64,000 nucleotides of DNA from Acanthopleura granulata. Lineage: Eukaryota > Mollusca > Polyplacophora > Chitonida > Chitonidae. The notes beneath the pieces were generated by a model that ran no database searches, was not told the DNA's origin, and saw only the letters and a list, made by a program, of their open reading frames with translations. Positions 57,830 to 64,000 of the stretch are shown one piece after another (position 1 is the stretch's first letter; each line of letters opens with the position of its first letter). The stretch covers positions 9,797,936 to 9,861,935 of the forward strand of contig JABBOT010000011.1 of the NCBI GenBank assembly GCA_016165875.1. Reading direction: 5' to 3'. A program made the position numbers and the translations under genes.

Positions 57830-59606
57830 AGGCACTTTGATTAAACTTTACAAAGAACAAAATTCCAAGTAGAAGAAAAATGGAATAAAATGTTCTGGAG
57901 GCCACAGCGCCCGAATAGTAAGTATAGTGCAAGTCCAAAGGAAGTCACACCTATTTAGCCATTATACTCAGTATTAAGTGCCGGTACTGGTCCATCGGGC
58001 GCCATCGTAACGTGGATGTGTGAGCCCCGACTATGCATGTGTGGTGGAAGCTACGGCATTTATGGCGTTCCAGTGACGCTGTGAAATGGCGTTCCCGTGT
58101 GGTTGAGGCATGGCGTCGGAATGGCGTTCCATTGGCGCAGCACCATTTTTAATAACCGCATGCTATTTCATTGGCAATGTGATCGGCCATCAGCAACCAA
58201 CCCCAACACAAATAAACATACAGTCATGAAGACAAGACGGCATTTTAATAAACGTGTCGATCGTAAACCTACAGATCGGAAGTTCAGTGTTCTCTATGAA
58301 GACAGAAAACCAGCAATTGTCATCTTGGTACAGCTGCGTTGTGTGAAAGGAAGTCAGTTGCGCATATTAATATTTGTAGAAAAATTTCAATTCCCATGCA
58401 AAGTTGTAGTTATTCATAACATTTTCATCCGTATATATGTATGTATGGTGAAATGTATTGGATAAGAAATATCACTGTTGCAGAACTGCTTTTGTTTGCA
58501 CGGAGATTTACATCATTAAACATGAAAAGGGGGTTTTCAGTCTGGTTCACTTCCTTTTCTTAACTAAAGCTGTCTGACTTTCTGTTTTAACCAAACGTAG
58601 TTGTTCCGCTTCGTTACTAAAACTAATTTTCAGTTTTACCATACTTTCTCTTCTCATTTCGATGATAACAAAAATGTCTTGTAAAAAAGTGTATCCGATG
58701 CTGAATTACCAGATATATCACTTCAGACTTCAGAAAGTAAACAAAGAGTCTTATTGCTGTAAATCAGTGTAATACTGAGGCTGACGTGGTTAATAAGCTT
58801 TAGGAACATTTCTGCGTGTATGTTTTTCCGGGATGTAAGCTCGGGTTTCGCCGGCAGAAGTTCACCCGTCATTATATGTTGTCACTATTATCTTCAGAGA
58901 CACGCCCATGTAGGGTCTGGAGTACTAATGACGGGGTGTCAGTTTTCCCGGGGTGACACGTGTGCCGTAACACTGCACAACAATGACTACTCTTGTCTCC
59001 CTGGTCCACTTAGCTGACCACAAACCGCGACCCCCGGGGGAGGCGTCATGTACACCGTCCCTCGGGAGTCAAAGAGTGAGAGAATGAGCGAGCGAGATAA
59101 GAGGACTGAGGAATTGCAGTAATGTAGCTCAAACAGACACGCCCAGACTATTTAGCGATTTGTTTCACCACCAAACAAACATCACCCTGCGTATCAGTTA
59201 CACCCTACCCATCAACTAGTCCCCCCTCCATTATCGGAGAAACCGATGATCAGACGATAAGAAATCAACCCGGCTCTTGGAAGAGATACCTATGCATCTT
59301 AGTCAGAATTTCATGCAAATATGATCAAAGCCCTAGGTTGAACCCTGCATCAATATATTAAGCATCAAGAAAAGTCAGATCTTTTTCCAGTTTTGCAAAT
59401 AAACGGTGAGCGCCTCATGCAATATGGGTAAAACATATACAGATCGGACTCAATATTGATATATTTGATATATGTAGTAAACGAAGTATGCAAATTCATA
59501 CCGTTATTAACACATAATGCAATATCCAATCGATAAAATTTCATCAATAAAATTAGTATCACATCTCTTAAAAATAATAATTTTGAATGAACATGCATGT
59601 AGTTAC
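57830..59606. other. intergenic, no gene recognised
   Basis: An open frame at 58097-58465 has no recognisable domain, initiator context or splice signals. I do not call it a gene. Confidence 0.5.
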
Positions 59607-60175
59607 CTGGAAGCTGGTCCTACATGAACCCCACCGTCTCTCCGATTTTTGGATGTCGCCATACTCATGGAGTCATACAATCCTCCATTTAATTTCCGGG
59701 GAGTAGTGCCAGAGTTCTGCTGCCTTGCACCTCAGCCACTTATCTTATATCTTCTGCTAAAGTTCAGACACTCGTAAACATGCGCGCTACAATTTCGCAG
59801 GTCTCACTTTCTTTATTTAGGAGCCGACTGGCCTAGAAGCTCATCGCTCCATGTTAAAACAACAACGACGCCATGTTTTATGGTTACGCTATGCAAATGG
59901 AAGTGCGACCATAAACATAGCGTCGTGTTTGTTTTAACATGGAACGATGAACTTCAAGACCGGTCACTTCCTAAATTATGAAGGCGAAACCGTCCAAATG
60001 GTAGCGCGCATATTTCCTGTACTTTGGTAAAAGCCACAAGATAAGTGACTGAGTTGCGAGAGGGCAGAACTCTGGCACTACTCCCCGGAAATGAAATGGA
60101 AGGTTCGAAGACTCCACCAGTATCGCAACGTCCAAAATATCGAAGCTTCGGATTCATATAGGACTACCTGGAATC
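59607..60175. repeat. fold-back element, ~280-bp arms
   Basis: Left arm about 59607-59885 and right arm about 59895-60175 are imperfect reverse complements meeting near 59890. Matching blocks are CCATGTTAAAACAA against TTGTTTTAACATGG, CAGAGTTCTGC against GCAGAACTCTG, and AATTTCCGGGGAGTAGTGCC against its complement. There is almost no spacer, and no coding capacity is recognised. Confidence 0.9.
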
Positions 60176-61171
60176 AGGAGTGATCAATAGTTTCCAGTGG
60201 TGTCGGAGAGACATTGGTGTGTTATAGATGGGTCTAGTCCAGTAAGCAGTCCACATCTACTTGAATTTGTCCATACTTGTATTATTTAATATCCTGTTAT
60301 GAAGCAAGGAAAAGCTTAAAAGTATGAATTTAACCTGTGCATTTTTATTATTATTTTCCTAGTCGTATTATAGCGGTTGACAAATGAGTGGAAAAAGTGA
60401 CGATGGCCTTGTGCTTCGTATTGTTTTCATGTAAATGTTTATTAAATGTTATGACAACACAAGTTTTGAGTCATTGCTATCTATAAATTGCAGTAATTAA
60501 CATGGCCCCTTTTTATTAAACACTTCTGCTAAAGCCAAAATAGAGCTCGGGGGATGGAGGGAGCAGCGTCCAAGTTGATACGTTTTAAGCATTTACACAA
60601 ACAGTTAGGATAAAACGACACTGAGGTAAATTGACAACAGGACGGGTGTCTCCGGATGTACTTGTGACCAGTTGCTAATAAAGGAGTTTCGAGCTCGAAC
60701 TTCTTTGTTACAAAAGGTAAAAAGAGTTCAACTGTATCATGTGACATGTCAAAAATGTCAGGCAATTTTGTTAACTTTAATTTGCGGATCATCTGTCTCA
60801 CCGTGTTAAGAAGGCACAAACGACTTCCATCACTCAGGAGCTTCTTAAATTAAAAACAACTTTCAGCCCCCAAATTTTCTCCATCGTTTGTCTAGTCTAC
60901 ATAACTTTTTGTCACAGTTTTCTTAGAAGCCCATGTTGTAGTAAATGTAATCAGAAACAGTTTCCTAACATTTTGGACAGGTCACATGATAGAGTACGAC
61001 CTTCCTTACCTCTAGCGATATAAGAGTTCGAACCCGAGACCGCCATATTTTTCGGACCACCATGACTGCTCTGGTTTTCTCCATAATTTATTCGCTTGTA
61101 ATTGATGCTTTGTGTAGAGTATTCTTTGGACATCGGTATTACGATTGTCTCGGAATGTTCAATAATGACTG
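60176..61171. other. intergenic, no gene recognised
   Basis: A B-box-like AGAGTTCGAACCCGAG at about 61025-61040 stands alone without an A box or foldable arms. No gene seen. Confidence 0.5.
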
Positions 61172-61440
61172 AAGGGGCCTCCGCTAACGCAGCGTAATGA
61201 CCGAAGCCTCCCACCAATGCGGTCGCTGTGAGTTCAAGCCCAGCTCACGCTGGCTTCCTCTCCGGCCATATGTGGGAAGGTCTGTCAGCAACCTGCGGAT
61301 GGTCGTGGGTTTCCCCCGGGCTCTGTCCGGTTTCCGTGCACCATAATGCTGGCCGCCGTCGTATAAGTGAAATGTTCTTGAGTACGGCATAAAACACCAA
61401 TCAAATAAATAAATAAATAAATAAATAAGTAAATAAAATA
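61172..61440 (+). repeat. SINE family A, head deleted
   Basis: GGGGCCTCCGCTAACGCAGC joins a shortened head to GTGAGTTCAAGCCCAGCTCA (B box), GGTTTCCCCCGGGCTCTGTC and GTCGTATAAGTGAAATGTTC, ending in a long (AAAT)n tail. The A box is mostly deleted. Confidence 0.93.
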
Positions 61441-64000
61441 AAGATTGACGGCTGATACACGTATGTCTGTTTCGACATCACACAGAGTCACGAGGAGACA
61501 TCATCAGCATATTACAGAAGTAATGTTGGAAACGACGTACAGTTCTTCAACATCTTATGGAGCAAAAACTCCAAGCCCCAGGACTAGGGCGCTGTCTAAG
61601 GCTTTTAATGTAAACTACTACAGCACAGAGAGTAAAACCAGGATGGTCAAACGTAACCGATGAAATCCGGCCTGTTGTCAGTTTTATAAACTATGTTTAA
61701 TCTTTAATTCAGAACAGTTTACTGCGCTGAAATGGTGACTTCGGCCCTACACCTGAGAATTTTTTTTTTTTATCTTGTTACGAAGAATTGTTACGACAAG
61801 CTTGAATCTTATAGCATTAAAATTCGAATATAAGTCCTGGAATAAAACCACAAGTTATTGCTATCTAACTTAAATCTTAAGACAACTTCTTGATCCTGCA
61901 GAGGACCTGCATGGACTCAGCTTTATCAAGTACACCACGCACGATAAAACATTTTTCCGTAACCACCAAATTTTAGACATATTTACTCATATAAATATAT
62001 ATATATTTCGCTATTTAAGTACTTGACCTCTCCCAAAGCATTATTAATAGGCAGTTTTCAGTCAGCCAGCCAGACCTCTGTGTGCATGTTTTCCCTCCCA
62101 TCAGTACCCCGGAAGTGTGGTATCAATCAAGTTCAAACCGTCCGGAAGTCTTTCTTGGCTCAACTTCAACTTTCTAAGCAAAGGAATGAGTATATAAGCC
62201 GATCCATGCTATGCCGTATACATACATGCATATATTACCACTGCGATATGAGAAGTGGCACGTGCAAGCGGAAATATGTTTCCCAGCTCAGAGCCAAGGA
62301 AAAAAAAATCTGGAAACCATCGAGTCCATTAATTGAAGATTTGTTGTTTACAGTTCTGTTGGCCTCCTAAGTGTTAGTATTTGAATAAACATGTGTGTAT
62401 ATAGAGGAGGTTTGAAGAAGGATTCAGTACAGTTAATTATAGGAAGGTTATGCTCCAGGGAGAGCGTGCGGAAACGTGAGCAGATATCATTATGAAAGCA
62501 AGCTTTTGTATATATTTTTGCCATCAGTTGCCTTGATTTTTAGATGAAAGATGAAAAGATGAAAACTAGCACATACATGTTTGTACCTGTATGGGGGCGA
62601 GGGGGATCACATATTACCATGGTTACACCATATGACTCATTTAATCAATCAATTAATCAGTCAAATGTCTGTTTCTCATATAAAAGCTATCCCACCACTG
62701 GGCACAAATTGTCCACATTACATATCGTTACCATATACACCAGCGAATCGATCAATCAAGTCATCCAATCAACCAGTAAGACAATTAAACGTCTGCTCTG
62801 CGTAATACAGGCATCATGTGTGTTGCGGGACGATTTAATCACCGTTACAAGTTATTAGTGCAAAAAAAAAAAAAAACAAGAACAAAAAAAAACGTGTATG
62901 AAGGACATTCCATCAAATGCTTTCTCCCTAAGTTTCTCACATTTTACAATGAGTACACTTCTCTTGTAAGTAAATTATATCGACGGACTGTCCAGAATCT
63001 CTAGAAGTCTAACATCATATATATTCATGGTGTAGAACGGTTGCAATATATGCGCACTTACAACCAAATTAAACCAGGATGATATACATATATTGATTAC
63101 CAACAGCTTTTGAACCAGTACTGCACACGATTTAGATACCATACTGATTTAATTCATTCGCCCAGCACATTAGTTGCACGCGTCTTTCCGTCATTACTGA
63201 ATGTTGTTGACTTCTTCTCTTTACGTGAATGTCTCCTACAGTTTCTTATTTCATATACTTTCGTAGTTCTTGATTTCGGTGATTTGTGTTGGTCGTTGTT
63301 GCTTTTTTGTTGGGGGAGGGGGCATTGGTTTTGACGTCACTGACCCAGGAACGTCCATCAGGGTTGAAGGTTGGCATATATGCGAATGTCAGGTTTGACG
63401 CCTGGATTCTTATATTCCAACTCTGGCGAGATGTATTATTATAAACAGAAAGCGTGTATAGAGCGTCAGTCGATCGTACCAATGCACCCTCAGTTTGAAC
63501 ATAAACCATACCCATGTGTTTCTCGCTCCATTAGTGATGTAATGAGGGTTTTCAGCTGTGATGGCATGCCTGGCTGCTTAGGTGGAATGAGAGCGGGACA
63601 TCTGCATGCCCCCCCCCCCTCATCGTGCCCCCCCCCCCACGTGCCCCAGCTCTTCTTGGCTTCTTATCCCCTGACGGACTTCCCTCTCCCTTTACACCCA
63701 CAGTCAACAACCCCTCTTTCCCTTAGCCGCTTTAAACGGCTCTCTCACATCCGTGCCTGCTAAACTGTAAGAATTCGTCTTAGTGCACAGAAGGCAAAGA
63801 GCTGTTTAATAGGTTAGGCAAATCCCCTGGTATCACCAGGATGTTTTCGATGCTGGGAGATCAACAAGAACTGAATGAACCGCTTGTGAACTAAGCCAAA
63901 GCGCGCATGCGTCACGAAGAGACTGTATAGAGTTGCTCGTGAAGTTATTCATTCATGAAGTTTTATGAATGAACGGGCTGTATATGTGTATGTGGTTGAC
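61441..64000. other. intergenic, no gene recognised
   Basis: Contains an A-rich run at 62861-62895, a TA run near 61994-62009 and C homopolymers at 63610-63638. The open frame over 63371-63763 crosses the poly-C runs and is not a credible gene. Confidence 0.5.

Noticed and set aside
58097..58465. 122-residue plus-strand frame
   Set aside because: No similarity, domain, splice signals or convincing start context. Intergenic chance frame.
63371..63763. 130-residue plus-strand frame near the right end
   Set aside because: Runs through two C homopolymers, giving Pro-rich sequence; no domain.

Overview
The window is animal nuclear DNA, most likely from a mollusc (perhaps a bivalve) or a close lophotrochozoan relative. 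The evidence is spliced genes with GT-AG introns, canonical Pol III tRNA genes, many copies of two tRNA-headed SINE families that I recognise from mollusc and brachiopod genomes, a Tx1/L1-like non-LTR retrotransposon, and high intergenic repeat content. There is no bacterial gene organisation and no CRISPR array. Nearly all open reading frames outside the two genes below are chance frames or repeat-derived.

Layout. (1) 1-14970 is a head-to-tail array of about six and a half copies of a unit of about 2,390 bp, entering from the left edge. Every unit carries three proline-tRNA-like sequences on the minus strand: one intact tRNA-Pro(AGG), one CGG-like copy with three stem mismatches, and one decayed copy. 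(2) 14971-22215 is the eroded right edge of the array. It is interrupted by a broken Tx1/L1-like retrotransposon of about 5.2 kb (16165-21396) whose two ends abut the two halves of a tRNA-Pro gene. (3) 22216-28540 is gene-poor sequence with SINE pieces and inverted repeats.

(4) 28658-43807, minus strand, is a complete UVRAG gene that I could assemble as 16 coding exons with compatible splice phases (769 aa). UVRAG is the Beclin 1/VPS34 complex II subunit. Its introns hold two minisatellites, a MITE-like element and SINEs. (5) 44689-45989, plus strand, is a complete three-exon LAMTOR4 gene (96 aa), a Ragulator subunit. The start codons of the two genes are about 880 bp apart, head to head. Between them lies a perfect GTCACGTGAC palindrome, the CLEAR/TFEB-type lysosomal gene element, so an autophagy/endosome gene and a lysosomal mTORC1-scaffold gene plausibly share a divergent promoter. 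LAMTOR4 also has a 67-bp tandem duplication of its last exon: the upstream copy has lost its splice acceptor, yet differs from the live exon mainly at silent positions.

(6) 46000-64000 has no recognisable gene. It contains SINEs, a degenerate 60-90 bp minisatellite, long inverted repeats (one with a SINE in its loop), a small MITE and low-complexity tracts.

The strongest leads are the UVRAG-LAMTOR4 divergent pair with its CLEAR palindrome, the fossil LAMTOR4 exon, the tRNA-Pro macrosatellite, and the retrotransposon sitting in a tRNA-Pro gene.
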